A DNA stretch of 45,569 nucleotides, from the NCBI GenBank assembly GCA_017540265.1, contig JAFYBJ010000005.1:1-45569 (forward strand), given 5' to 3'. Under the pieces are notes generated by a model, which saw only the letters and a program-made list of their open reading frames with translations, ran no database searches and had not been told where the DNA came from. Each line of letters begins with the position of its first letter. Within the stretch, counting starts at the first letter, position 1. Positions 25,279 to 34,154 of this stretch are shown one piece after another. This DNA comes from Lachnospiraceae bacterium. Lineage in GTDB: Bacteria > Bacillota > Clostridia > Lachnospirales > Lachnospiraceae. Position numbers and translations under genes: made by a program.

Positions 25279-26429
25279 AGGTCCCCTCCCTTCTCAAGCA
25301 GCTCTTCATAAAGCTTTTCAAGCTTCCTTACCGAAGCCTTTATCTCAAAGCCTGCATCGGCAAGAGCACTTATATTATCCCTCCCCCCCCTGTCAGGATA
25401 AGATGCATTTATCTTATCATAAAACCTAAGCGCCTCTGAGGCCCATGCCTCCACGCCTGACGCTAAAGGAAGAGATCTTACAAATTCAGTAACTTCCACC
25501 TCCGGTGTAATGGTATCGGACATCAGCACCGGAAGACCTGAGCTCTGTGCTTCTATGACCGTTCCCGGAAGACCTTCATATCTGGAAGGAAATATCATGA
25601 TATCTCCTGCACTGTAAAATGCTGCGGGGTCGCTTTGCTGTCCCGCAAAGATCACTTTATCGCTTATCCCTTCTTTGGCTGCAAGAGCTTTCATCATAGA
25701 CAGGGTATCTCCGTCTCCGGCAAGCAGCAGGGCTGCATCCTCTCTCTTTGCCGCTATCTCTTTAAATACCTTTAACAGGAATTCATGATTCTTGGCATAA
25801 TGAAAACGTCCCACATGAACGATAACGAAGCGGTCCTTAAGAGAATACCTCTCTCTTATTTCCAGCCCCTTTGCCGCATTATCTGCAGAAGGCTTAAACT
25901 TATCCAGGAAAAAAGCATCCGGTATGATCATCACCTTATCCGCATGTTCTGTTCCGTACACCGCTTTCCCGGCCTCTACGGATACTGCCGCCGCTATATC
26001 ACATTTTTCAAAAAGAGTGCTCCTTAAGCGCTTTGTGAGCCACCCCTTGGGTCCCGGGTCCACTCCGGCGCTCCTTGCGTAAGCCATTGTCACAGGTACA
26101 CCGTTTTTCTTCGCGACCGGCAGATAAATTGATGCCGTGCTGGTAAGGCTGGCCTGGACTATATCTATTTCCTTATGCTCTTTAAAAAAACGGTCCATGG
26201 CTGAGGTGTACTGATGCCAGTTAAAAAAATAAAACCTGGGCACCCGGTATATACTGCTGCCAAGAGAAACGGCTTCAGGCTCATAGTATCCCGGAGGTTC
26301 ATCCAAAAGAAAATCAAAAGAAAAACGTTCTCTGTCTATCTCTCTTGCAATATCCATCATACGGCTCTCGGCGCCGCCCATGGAAAGTCCGCCTATCACC
26401 TGAAGGACAACAATCTTCCCGTCTTTCAC
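25275..26429 (-). CDS. GT4 family glycosyltransferase with internal G8 tract
   Basis: 384 aa. It has SMGGAESRMMDIA near the start, then VHVGRFHYAKNHEFL, and the EX7E element EGLPGTVIEA. It starts at GTG 26427-26429, with GGAGG five bases upstream and a GTGA overlap with the previous stop. The coding strand contains eight consecutive G residues (25383-25390), encoding Arg-Gly-Gly about 35 residues before the C-terminus. A slip there would change only the terminal helix region. Confidence 0.9.
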   Translation of the reverse strand: MKDGKIVVLQVIGGLSMGGAESRMMDIAREIDRERFSFDFLLDEPPGYYEPEAVSLGSSIYRVPRFYFFNWHQYTSAMDRFFKEHKEIDIVQASLTSTASIYLPVAKKNGVPVTMAYARSAGVDPGPKGWLTKRLRSTLFEKCDIAAAVSVEAGKAVYGTEHADKVMIIPDAFFLDKFKPSADNAAKGLEIRERYSLKDRFVIVHVGRFHYAKNHEFLLKVFKEIAAKREDAALLLAGDGDTLSMMKALAAKEGISDKVIFAGQQSDPAAFYSAGDIMIFPSRYEGLPGTVIEAQSSGLPVLMSDTITPEVEVTEFVRSLPLASGVEAWASEALRFYDKINASYPDRGGRDNISALADAGFEIKASVRKLEKLYEELLEKGGDL

Positions 26430-27169
26430 ATTATCCTCCCTACAAAATGCTTTAAAGCCGCCAGGCCATATTCCGTATAATGACCAAACCTTGAACGCGG
26501 CGCCGCATTATACTCAAATAATTCCTCATAACGGCAGAAATGCTCTCCGTGGCATTTTAAAAGCTCTTCATATTCCTTAAAATCTTTTTCCTCCATCATC
26601 CCCGTATGTACGACAAAAGTGGTGATGCCGTTCTTTAAAACTCTGAGTTCAAGACTTTTAAGCAGGGATATTGGAAGAAAAACGAGACCGCCCATGGAAT
26701 AAGGACGTATGCCAAAGCCGTCAGTCACATATTTAAAGCCGCATTTTTTAAGCGCCTTAAGAGATGTCTTATCGAAGGAATGCGCCGGCGCCATGAATAT
26801 GTCCGTATCAAGCCCTTCTCTTTTTAAGCATTCCTTTCCATGCTTTATAAGCTTAAGCTGTTCATCATACTTAAGATCTGCAAATTCCGAATAATCATTT
26901 AAGGGAAATAACCCGCCTTTATCTGATGTATATACATGAAAGCAGCCATGCATGGCTAAAGGATACCCCTTATCTTTAAGCTCCCTTATAAAAGAAAAAT
27001 CCTTATCATCCCTGATCGGCGCCACATCACTGCTCTCATCCCTGTTGTCAGGTATCACACCCAAAAGAGCATTTAAGCCGTAACTTTCAATAAGATCGAT
27101 AAAACGGAAAAACTTTTCCTTATCCATCCCCGGTGTGACATCATCTATTCTTACGGCAATACGTCTCAT
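26426..27169 (-). CDS. DUF2334 polysaccharide deacetylase-like protein
   Basis: 247 aa. The NodB-like fold is shown by the N-terminal RIDDVTPG (Asp9, Asp10), the histidine pair in MHGCFHVY (His74 and His78, spaced as metal ligands) and the later FMAPAHSFD. This is the DUF2334 branch. No signal peptide or membrane segment is seen, so it should be cytoplasmic, as some deacetylases acting on lipid-linked or nucleotide N-acetyl sugars are. It may remove an acetyl group from a GlcNAc-type residue in this glycan. The start and the flanking overlaps are tight. Confidence 0.8.
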   Translation of the reverse strand: MRRIAVRIDDVTPGMDKEKFFRFIDLIESYGLNALLGVIPDNRDESSDVAPIRDDKDFSFIRELKDKGYPLAMHGCFHVYTSDKGGLFPLNDYSEFADLKYDEQLKLIKHGKECLKREGLDTDIFMAPAHSFDKTSLKALKKCGFKYVTDGFGIRPYSMGGLVFLPISLLKSLELRVLKNGITTFVVHTGMMEEKDFKEYEELLKCHGEHFCRYEELFEYNAAPRSRFGHYTEYGLAALKHFVGRIM

Positions 27170-28695
27170 CTGAAATCGTCCAGTCCCGTATCATCCAAAA
27201 ATACTACCATCACCCCGTCTATGATATTTACGGCCCCTTCAGCCGGCCACATAGGCATTTGAGCAAACTCTTCTGAGGCAACGATCTTCTTTTTCTTCTT
27301 TTTCCCTACGCCTCTGTGATCCGTAGCGCAAAACCAGTTCATAGCGGAGATATACGTACTTTCCGATGTGAGAAATTTACCCGAAGAAACGCCAAGCATC
27401 ATGGGAGCACTCTCCACATACTCGGGGATATCGTATGTATTACCGAATATTGCCACATCCATATCCTCCGTATAACCGGGCATGGCTTCCATCCTTGCAA
27501 GTATGCGGTTTATCTCATTCTCGGTATTTTTATTTGCAAGATACATTTTTTCATATGCCTCATTTGATATCACGGCAAAATGAAACACTATAAGAAAGAT
27601 AAAAACATTAAGCACAGGCCTTATGTATTTAACGGCTTTATCCTTTATGTTAAAACGTTCCGCAAGCATAAAAGGAACGATATACACAAAGCACATGCTG
27701 TATCCCATTATCACGGAAAGATATGAAACATCCGGACTTATAAAGAAGAATATATGGGTGGCAACGGGCAAAAGCAGCATAAGTATGCATATGAGGCCTG
27801 CCCGGAGCGGAGCATCCTTTGCTTTTTTCTTAAATAACAAAACAGCACTTAACACGGCTATGATAATAAAAAGCAGCACGTTTGAGATGTTGTAGAATTC
27901 AGGTTTCCACCTGACAAGATAATAACGCGCAAATTCAATATATGAATTCTTAAATGAGCGTATGATCCTTTCCATGGAAAAACCTTTCGAATCCGCGATC
28001 CCCATATAGTTGATCATATCTATCTTAAGAAGCATCATTGAAAGCTTCATGCCGGGAAAATATATAAGAAGCCCCGTCACACCGCAGGCCAGAAAATACA
28101 GGGATTTTTTCAGTATTTCTTTAACACTCTTTTCTGCATCAAGAAGCATAAGGAACAGAACTGTCATAAACAGCACTATCGTTACCGAAAGATATGCCTG
28201 ATAAAATGCAAGGGAAACGGCAAGACATACTCCGCCAAGGGCTGCATGCTTCATGTCATCTTTCTTAAGGGTCACATATGCTGCAGCTACAGCCATGAGC
28301 ATACCGAAAAAATAACCGTCGGCCGTATACATGAATGCAAAAGTGCCGGTAACCGAAGGAACCGCCGCCATCACCGCTGCAAGCAGACACTGCGCGGTCT
28401 TATCCTTTATATCAAATATGCGCCTGACAAGCACAGCCGCCAACGCGATATAAAAAAGAGAAAGCAGGCCTATAAGCCATGTTGCTTCCCTTGCCCCTCT
28501 TGCCTTTTCTACCATCGGCAACAGGAATCTGCCTATTGATACCGTCCAGCTTACGGAAATACTTTCAAGATAATTAAAAGCATCTTCGCAGAAAAATTTA
28601 TTGGTAAGCCTGAAACCGTGTGCCACAAAGCCCGCTATAAGCGCAGACAGAAAAACCCTCCTGTCCGATGCGTCAGCTTTCTTCAGAATTTCCAT
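27166..28695 (-). CDS. GtrII-like (glucosyl transferase II) membrane protein
   Basis: 509 aa with many membrane segments. The early motif WTVSIGRFLLP after an acidic loop (FCEDAFNY) and the later LAFYQAYLSV are characteristic of the Gtr II family, which adds glucose from undecaprenyl-phosphate-glucose to exported polysaccharide. A run of six lysines lies in the C-terminal soluble part. AAAGGAG sits four bases before the ATG. It follows directly after the GtrB-like gene, the usual pairing, and a GtrA domain occurs in the 37071-39065 fusion. Confidence 0.75.
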   Translation of the reverse strand: MEILKKADASDRRVFLSALIAGFVAHGFRLTNKFFCEDAFNYLESISVSWTVSIGRFLLPMVEKARGAREATWLIGLLSLFYIALAAVLVRRIFDIKDKTAQCLLAAVMAAVPSVTGTFAFMYTADGYFFGMLMAVAAAYVTLKKDDMKHAALGGVCLAVSLAFYQAYLSVTIVLFMTVLFLMLLDAEKSVKEILKKSLYFLACGVTGLLIYFPGMKLSMMLLKIDMINYMGIADSKGFSMERIIRSFKNSYIEFARYYLVRWKPEFYNISNVLLFIIIAVLSAVLLFKKKAKDAPLRAGLICILMLLLPVATHIFFFISPDVSYLSVIMGYSMCFVYIVPFMLAERFNIKDKAVKYIRPVLNVFIFLIVFHFAVISNEAYEKMYLANKNTENEINRILARMEAMPGYTEDMDVAIFGNTYDIPEYVESAPMMLGVSSGKFLTSESTYISAMNWFCATDHRGVGKKKKKKIVASEEFAQMPMWPAEGAVNIIDGVMVVFLDDTGLDDFR

Positions 28696-29617
28696 ATATC
28701 TCCTTTATTACATACTGGGGATAAGCATTCATGCAAATATAGAGCCTGCCCACATATTCTCCTATAAGCCCCAGCATTATCATTATCATCCCGCCAAAGA
28801 AAATGAGCACGGCCATTAACGACGAATATCCGAGCATCCTGTCGGGCAGGACAAATTTCTGTATCACAACTATAATTCCGTATATAAAGCCCAGAGCAGC
28901 GGATATGATCCCTAAGCAGGTAGCCACCCTCAAAGGCTTTATTGAAAAAGCCGTAAACCCGTTCATCCAGAGATTTATAAGCTTTGAAAAGGTATATCCG
29001 GATTCACCGATCTCCCTCTTCTTATGCTCAACGTCCACATTTACTATGGATCTCGTGGTTCTGAGAACAAGGCCTATCACATAGGGATAGGAATTCTCGT
29101 AGCGTATCATTTCATTTACGACCATGCGGTTTACGGCAAAATAACTTGAAACAAAAAGATCCTTTGGCTTGCCAAGCATAAACCTTGCCATTTCCTCATT
29201 CATCATCGAACCGAAATTTCTGAATAATGAATGTTTCTTTTTCCCGTATCTGGCATATGCTGCATCCGCCCCGTCTTCTATTGCTTTAATGAGCTTTATG
29301 CTCTCCGAAGGCGGCGTCTGCCCGTCGTCATCAAGGCATATGCATATATCACCCTTTGACTGTCTTAACCCCGCCATAAGCGCAGCATGCTGACCGAAAT
29401 TCCTTGCAAAATCAATCACTGTCACATGATCATCACTGTCACTTATTCTTTTTATGACATTTAAGGTATCATCGGGAGAACAATCGTTTACAAGTATCAG
29501 CTCATAATCAAAGCCTTCAAGCTTAAGCGCCGCCTCTTTAACCTCTGCCGCTACCGACTCTATGGTCTTTTCCGATCTGTAACAGGGGATTATGTAACTT
29601 ATTATCTTCTTTCCCAT
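28673..29617 (-). CDS. gtrB: GtrB-like undecaprenyl-phosphate glycosyltransferase
   Basis: 314 aa. The GT2 domain starts with YIIPCYRSEKTI and has VNDCSPDDT, ARNFGQHAALMAG and the DXD region CLDDDGQTPP. REIGESGYTFSKL and two C-terminal membrane segments with GLIGEYVGRLY complete the ArnC/GtrB signature. It should make undecaprenyl-phosphate-glucose or a related lipid sugar for the downstream GtrII-like protein. AAGGTG lies five bases before the ATG, and the start overlaps the previous stop by one base. Confidence 0.85.
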   Translation of the reverse strand: MGKKIISYIIPCYRSEKTIESVAAEVKEAALKLEGFDYELILVNDCSPDDTLNVIKRISDSDDHVTVIDFARNFGQHAALMAGLRQSKGDICICLDDDGQTPPSESIKLIKAIEDGADAAYARYGKKKHSLFRNFGSMMNEEMARFMLGKPKDLFVSSYFAVNRMVVNEMIRYENSYPYVIGLVLRTTRSIVNVDVEHKKREIGESGYTFSKLINLWMNGFTAFSIKPLRVATCLGIISAALGFIYGIIVVIQKFVLPDRMLGYSSLMAVLIFFGGMIMIMLGLIGEYVGRLYICMNAYPQYVIKEIYGNSEES

Positions 29618-30141
29618 TAAAGCACCTTTTCCATTTTTATCACATCAAGAGGAATGCCCTCCGGCACTGAAGGCATCACCAGATCATCCGTTTTTTCAAA
29701 GCCGTTTCTTTCATAAAGCTTAAGGGCTCCTTCATTATCCGAGAGCACTTTAAGCTCTATCATATGAAGCCCCAGCTCATCCTTTGCATAAGACAGGATA
29801 AGCTTAAGGGCTTCATCCCCATATCCCTTTCCGGACCGGGACTCATCTCCTATGAATATGCCAAATTCCGCACTTTTCCTGTCATTATCTATACGCTGCA
29901 GATATACCGATCCAATGCCGGTTTTATCCTTAAGTTCGATAATAAACTGCTCCGTTGAACCCTTATCCACTTTTTCCCTTATCCACTTAAGATGCCCTTC
30001 TTTTGTAAGGGGAAGCCTGTAAATAAAATGAGACGTGACAAAAGGAGAATTCCGCCATTTAAGTATATTCGCCGTATCGTCTACGGTCATCCGTCTTAGA
30101 TCAATTTTTTTCCCCTCTATGATATCCGTTCTGCTTTCCAT
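29617..30141 (-). CDS. GNAT N-acetyltransferase (RimJ/L or PseH/WecD-like)
   Basis: 174 aa, single GNAT domain. The acetyl-CoA pyrophosphate loop RSGKGYGDEA is clear, with LHMIELKVLSDNEGALKLYERNGFE as the family C-terminal half. The N-terminal ILKWRNSP and EGHLKWI resemble amino-sugar acetyltransferases of the PseH type. With a WecE-like transaminase in the same operon, acetylation of a 4-amino-4,6-dideoxy sugar is a fair inference. AAGGA precedes the ATG by six bases. Confidence 0.8.
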   Translation of the reverse strand: MESRTDIIEGKKIDLRRMTVDDTANILKWRNSPFVTSHFIYRLPLTKEGHLKWIREKVDKGSTEQFIIELKDKTGIGSVYLQRIDNDRKSAEFGIFIGDESRSGKGYGDEALKLILSYAKDELGLHMIELKVLSDNEGALKLYERNGFEKTDDLVMPSVPEGIPLDVIKMEKVL

Positions 30142-30151
30142 TTAAATTCCT

Positions 30152-31822
30152 TTATTCGCCCGGCGCATATATATGATATACGCACCCGTTTTCCTCAATA
30201 TCCTCTATAAGGACGGTCTCATAATCCTCTTTCTTAAAACGCTTTCCAAGATAATGATCCAATTCTTCTTTTTTTAGTCCCACGCCCTCTTTAAGCACAA
30301 ATCTTACGGAAGCTGTCCCGTTCAAAAGTTCTTCCATGTCATTTACATAAAACCGCTTTAATCTGTCCTTAAAGGCCGGTGATCCCGAGGTCCAGCCCCC
30401 GCCGTGCAGCATATTATCCGGGCAGGGATATATCACCGCATCCACATCCGCATAGGTATCCGTCACAAATATTTCCTCCGGATGCCGGGTTACATAAGAG
30501 TATAACACAAGAGGAGCCCTGTTTGCATCCTCAAGGCTTTTCAGGTCTGTTTTGATGCTCCCCGGCAGGGTTAATGCCATAAGTATAACCGGCACGATAA
30601 ACTGCCTTAAATCAGGCCTTTTATGAGAAAACGCGACGGCAATGCCGGAAAGATAAAGTGACACGACAACGCGTTCCGGATAGCGTCCCCTGTATATCAG
30701 ATAGCCGTAAAGAAGAAAGTGCAGGCAGATAAAAGCTGCCAGTTTAACACCACTTATAATATCCTTTTCTTTTACTGCTGTGATAAGCATCATAAGCCAT
30801 GCTATGATAAGAACGAGCACATATACACCATTATCATCCGGAGAAAAAGTCTCCTTTCTTAAAACCCACAGTGTATCCTTTATCTTCTGCCCGGTACTTT
30901 TCCTTTCTTTTTGCGGCACATAGGAAGCCATTTTGTGCATGAGTCTGCCGTCTATCCTTTCATCAAAAGATATGTCATAAGCAGACATGACGGCTAAAAG
31001 ATCCTCATCCACTCCCAGGCTCTCATACAGTGAAAGAGCTTCTTCCTCAGGCCATATGCCGGTATAATCATAGAGTTCAGTCCTGGCATTATTATAATCA
31101 ATATATTCCCTGTAAGATCCTTCCTTCATTGCCGCTCTGTCCGCAAGAAAAAGAACGACAAATACAAAAAGTGCAATAGCAGCTTCCTTTAAAAAATCTT
31201 TTACTCTTTTCTTATCCTCAGCCCTTATGAACACTAAAAGCTTCATCCCTGCGATGACAGATACAAAGGGAAGAAACATTAAAAACACCTGCTCCCTGAT
31301 CTGATCACACAGTATGAGCAATATATATGCCGGTATCCGCTCGTCCCGTTCTTCCGATAAAGACAGTAGAAAAATACCTGTTCCCCCTGCTGCTGCCGCA
31401 ACAAGGGTGTAATGAAGGAAAAGCATATCCTTCAGAAAAAAAGCAAAAAACGCCGCAGCACATATGCACGGGATCACAAATGATCTGAGGTTGAGACCTG
31501 ACGGATCATTTCTTTTTGAAAAATAAAAACAGATAAACAGAAGGCAGATAAGATAAGTACCTTCAAGGAGTATATCGTAAAACTGTATTCCGGGTAAAAA
31601 CCTGTATAAAAGACTTAATAAAAAAGCAAGCGGGACCCGCAGATATATGGTCTTATATTCCGGCTTGCCGGAAAAACTCCCGTCTAAAAGACTTTTTAGC
31701 TGAAGGTCATCGTTTAGTATATAGGCGTGATCCGTTATAAGAAAAGTAAAAAAGAAAAAAACTGCCGGAATAAGAATGGCCGGAACAAGCCCTGCTATCT
31801 TCTTCTTATCAGTCCAAGCCAT
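30152..31822 (-). CDS. Polytopic membrane protein, GT-C-like, function unassigned
   Basis: 556 aa. There are many hydrophobic segments in the first ~430 residues, then a soluble C-terminal domain. After TM1 an acidic dyad occurs in ILNDDLQLK, a position typical of GT-C catalytic loops, and RGRYPERVVVSLY precedes a late segment. I do not recognise a named family. The ATG at 31822 overlaps the preceding GT4 gene by 28 bases and has AAAGGA ten bases upstream. It is one of six large membrane proteins of this kind in the locus. Confidence 0.55.
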   Translation of the reverse strand: MAWTDKKKIAGLVPAILIPAVFFFFTFLITDHAYILNDDLQLKSLLDGSFSGKPEYKTIYLRVPLAFLLSLLYRFLPGIQFYDILLEGTYLICLLFICFYFSKRNDPSGLNLRSFVIPCICAAAFFAFFLKDMLFLHYTLVAAAAGGTGIFLLSLSEERDERIPAYILLILCDQIREQVFLMFLPFVSVIAGMKLLVFIRAEDKKRVKDFLKEAAIALFVFVVLFLADRAAMKEGSYREYIDYNNARTELYDYTGIWPEEEALSLYESLGVDEDLLAVMSAYDISFDERIDGRLMHKMASYVPQKERKSTGQKIKDTLWVLRKETFSPDDNGVYVLVLIIAWLMMLITAVKEKDIISGVKLAAFICLHFLLYGYLIYRGRYPERVVVSLYLSGIAVAFSHKRPDLRQFIVPVILMALTLPGSIKTDLKSLEDANRAPLVLYSYVTRHPEEIFVTDTYADVDAVIYPCPDNMLHGGGWTSGSPAFKDRLKRFYVNDMEELLNGTASVRFVLKEGVGLKKEELDHYLGKRFKKEDYETVLIEDIEENGCVYHIYAPGE

Positions 31823-33024
31823 ATCCCAAGCATCCTTTCTTCCGAAAACCGTGCTGCCAACGCAGGCGCTTTTGACCTGTAGCTTTCATAAAGCTCTGAA
31901 TCAGTAAGGAGTCTTAATACACCGCTAAAAAGATGTTCCTCAGCCTTATCATCCTTTATTTCCAGGAAATTTTCTCCGCCGGCATATTCAAAAGGTCTTG
32001 TGAGTACTCCGAAACGTGCGTATTCCACACCATCAGTCTTATATTCAGGATCCGTATCCGGAGCCAGTATCTCCCTTGCCCCGGAAGGCATGTCTGCCGA
32101 CACCGAAGGCAGCCTGCATGCCGCAGCTTCCGTAAGCACCATGGGAAGACCCTCATAGTCCGAACAAAGCACAAACAAGTCACATAATGCCATATATTTA
32201 AAAGGATTCGAGACATTTCCCGGAGCATATACGTGCGATAAGAGCGAAAGCTTTTCAGCCTCCGAAACTATCCTTTCTCTTTCCGGGCCGTCTCCAAGTA
32301 TCACAAGCCCGGTGTCCTCAAGCCCCTTTTCGTTTCTTATACGTCCAAGCAGCTTTATAAGCCTTTCCTGGCGTTTTACCCTTTCCATCCTGCCCGTGCT
32401 CACTATGAGCTTTTTATGTGCTTTTTTAAATTCAAGAAAATCCGCCGGAAGATCTTCCTTAATAAGCCGTTTTATCTTTCCTGTATCCGAGAAATTATAT
32501 ATGACAGAAAGCTTTTTTAACGGCACTCCAAAATTCTCATGCATATCCTTTTTTGCAGGTTTTGATACCATTACATACCTGTCGGAAAAAGCTGCGATAA
32601 AGCGGTGGAAAAGCCTGTGGGCAAATGTATTCTTTTCATTTACGGAGGGCATCGAATGATATACGCTTATGCAGCGCATCCTGTTCCCTGCCTTTCCGGA
32701 AAGCACATTAACAAGATCGGGACCGTCCAAATGGCTTATGACAGCCGCCGGCTTAAGATCCCTTTTGTATTCGTAAAGCTTCTTTGTCCTTTTTATAACC
32801 GTAAATATGCGGCGTATGAAAGAAGCTTCCCTCTCAGGCTTAAGCTTCATATCCACCAGATGTCCGCCATAAGGGTAAATCACCCCCTCACCGTCAAAAA
32901 GGATATAGTAAACCTCATAGCGGGAAGACAGAGCAAGGCTCATATTTGCTGCCATGCGCTCCGCACCTCCCCCGTATCCGTTCTGTGTGAGGATGATCAG
33001 ATTTTTCTTTTTTGCCGCGCTCAT
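31795..33024 (-). CDS. GT4 family glycosyltransferase
   Basis: 409 aa. It begins with a Lys-rich N-terminus and GYGGGAERMAANM. The donor domain has IVSTGRMERVKRQERLI, VILGDGPERE and the EX7E element EGLPMVLTEA, followed by ACRLPSVSADMPSG. Its start overlaps the transaminase stop as ATGA; no good Shine-Dalgarno is visible, so translation is likely coupled. The sequence is closest in style to N-acetylhexosamine GT4 enzymes, but the donor cannot be fixed. Confidence 0.9.
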   Translation of the reverse strand: MSAAKKKNLIILTQNGYGGGAERMAANMSLALSSRYEVYYILFDGEGVIYPYGGHLVDMKLKPEREASFIRRIFTVIKRTKKLYEYKRDLKPAAVISHLDGPDLVNVLSGKAGNRMRCISVYHSMPSVNEKNTFAHRLFHRFIAAFSDRYVMVSKPAKKDMHENFGVPLKKLSVIYNFSDTGKIKRLIKEDLPADFLEFKKAHKKLIVSTGRMERVKRQERLIKLLGRIRNEKGLEDTGLVILGDGPERERIVSEAEKLSLLSHVYAPGNVSNPFKYMALCDLFVLCSDYEGLPMVLTEAAACRLPSVSADMPSGAREILAPDTDPEYKTDGVEYARFGVLTRPFEYAGGENFLEIKDDKAEEHLFSGVLRLLTDSELYESYRSKAPALAARFSEERMLGIWLGLIRRR

Positions 33025-34154
33025 GAAAAACCGTAAAATTCCTTTACCTTTTTGATGATATACATGTTCTCTTCCTCTGTAAGGGAATAATACATGGGAA
33101 GCCTTGTAAGACGTTCACTTTCTTTTGTGGTATATTCATCCTCTCCGCTAAACCTTCCGAAACGCTTTCCTGCCGGTGCGGAATGAAGCGGGATATAATG
33201 AAATACGGAAAGTATACCGTTTTCCTTAAGAAACGTAATGAGCTTTGTGCGTTCTTCAAAGTCTGCGGCCTTTATGTAAAACATATGGGCATTATGATCA
33301 CAGCCCTCAGGTATCACGGGCAGCTCTATCTTCCCTGCATCCTTAAGCTCCCCAAGTTCCCTGTAATAGGTATTCCATATTTCAAGCCTTCTTTCATTTA
33401 TTTCATCCGCAAGCTCAAGCTGGGCATAAAGATACGCGGCATTCATATCACTGGGAAGATATGAGGATCCCTTGTCGACCCAGGTATATTTATCCACCTG
33501 TCCCCTGAAGAACCTGCTCCTGTCCGTACCTTTTTCCCTTATTATCTCTGCATCCTCGATATACCGTTCATCGCGGAGTATAAGTGCTCCTCCCTCACCC
33601 ATACTGTAATTCTTTGTCTCATGAAAAGAATAGCATCCCATATCTCCGATGGCGCCAAGAGCCTTTCCTTTATAGGAAGACATCACTCCCTGTGCGGCAT
33701 CTTCTATGACGATAAGAGAATGCCTCTTTGCTATATCCATGATCGTATCCATCTCACAGGATACTCCGGCATAATGAACAGGCACTATGGCTTTTGTCTT
33801 TGCAGTGACAGCCGCCTCTATCTTCTGCTCATCTATATTCATGGTATCAGGCCTGATATCCACAAAAACAGGAACCGCACCGCGTAACACAAAGGCATCT
33901 GCCGTAGATACAAATGTGTAAGACGGCATTATCACCTCATCACCTTCCTTTATATCAGCAAGAAGAGCTGCCATCTCCGTTGCATGTGTGCAGGATGTGG
34001 TTAACAGACACTTGGAAGCGCCGGTTTTTTCTTCAAGCCAGGAATTACATTTCTTTGTATATGCGCCGTCACCGCATATCTTCTGGGCTTCTACACATTC
34101 CCTGATATAATCCAGTTCTTTTCCCGTATAGGGCGGTACATTAAAATTGATCAT
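33021..34154 (-). CDS. wecE: WecE/RffA-type dTDP-4-amino-4,6-dideoxygalactose transaminase
   Basis: 377 aa, PLP-dependent DegT/DnrJ/EryC1 fold. Long stretches match WecE: CGDGAYTKKC, EVIMPSYTFVSTA, PDTMNIDE, PVHYAGVSCEMDTIM and EDAAQGVMS. The PLP lysine is Lys181 in SFHETKNYS, followed by EKGTDRSRFFRGQVDKYTW. Known WecE converts dTDP-4-oxo-6-deoxyglucose to dTDP-4-amino-4,6-dideoxygalactose. GGAGG lies nine bases before the ATG. The substrate requires RmlA/RmlB, which are not in the window. A role as the C4 transaminase of a UDP-sugar route beside PseB is possible but less likely from the motifs. Confidence 0.9.
   Translation of the reverse strand: MINFNVPPYTGKELDYIRECVEAQKICGDGAYTKKCNSWLEEKTGASKCLLTTSCTHATEMAALLADIKEGDEVIMPSYTFVSTADAFVLRGAVPVFVDIRPDTMNIDEQKIEAAVTAKTKAIVPVHYAGVSCEMDTIMDIAKRHSLIVIEDAAQGVMSSYKGKALGAIGDMGCYSFHETKNYSMGEGGALILRDERYIEDAEIIREKGTDRSRFFRGQVDKYTWVDKGSSYLPSDMNAAYLYAQLELADEINERRLEIWNTYYRELGELKDAGKIELPVIPEGCDHNAHMFYIKAADFEERTKLITFLKENGILSVFHYIPLHSAPAGKRFGRFSGEDEYTTKESERLTRLPMYYSLTEEENMYIIKKVKEFYGFS

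Noticed and set aside
24977-25429. Plus-strand open frame (~150 codons) opposite two GT4 genes
   Set aside because: It spans the overlap of two well-supported minus-strand genes and has Ser/Leu-rich low-complexity composition without motifs.
27280-27310. Lysine-coding A-rich run in the GtrII-like gene as a frameshift site
   Set aside because: The A runs are interrupted by G (AAG codons), so slippage is unlikely, and the frame continues normally to a plausible end.
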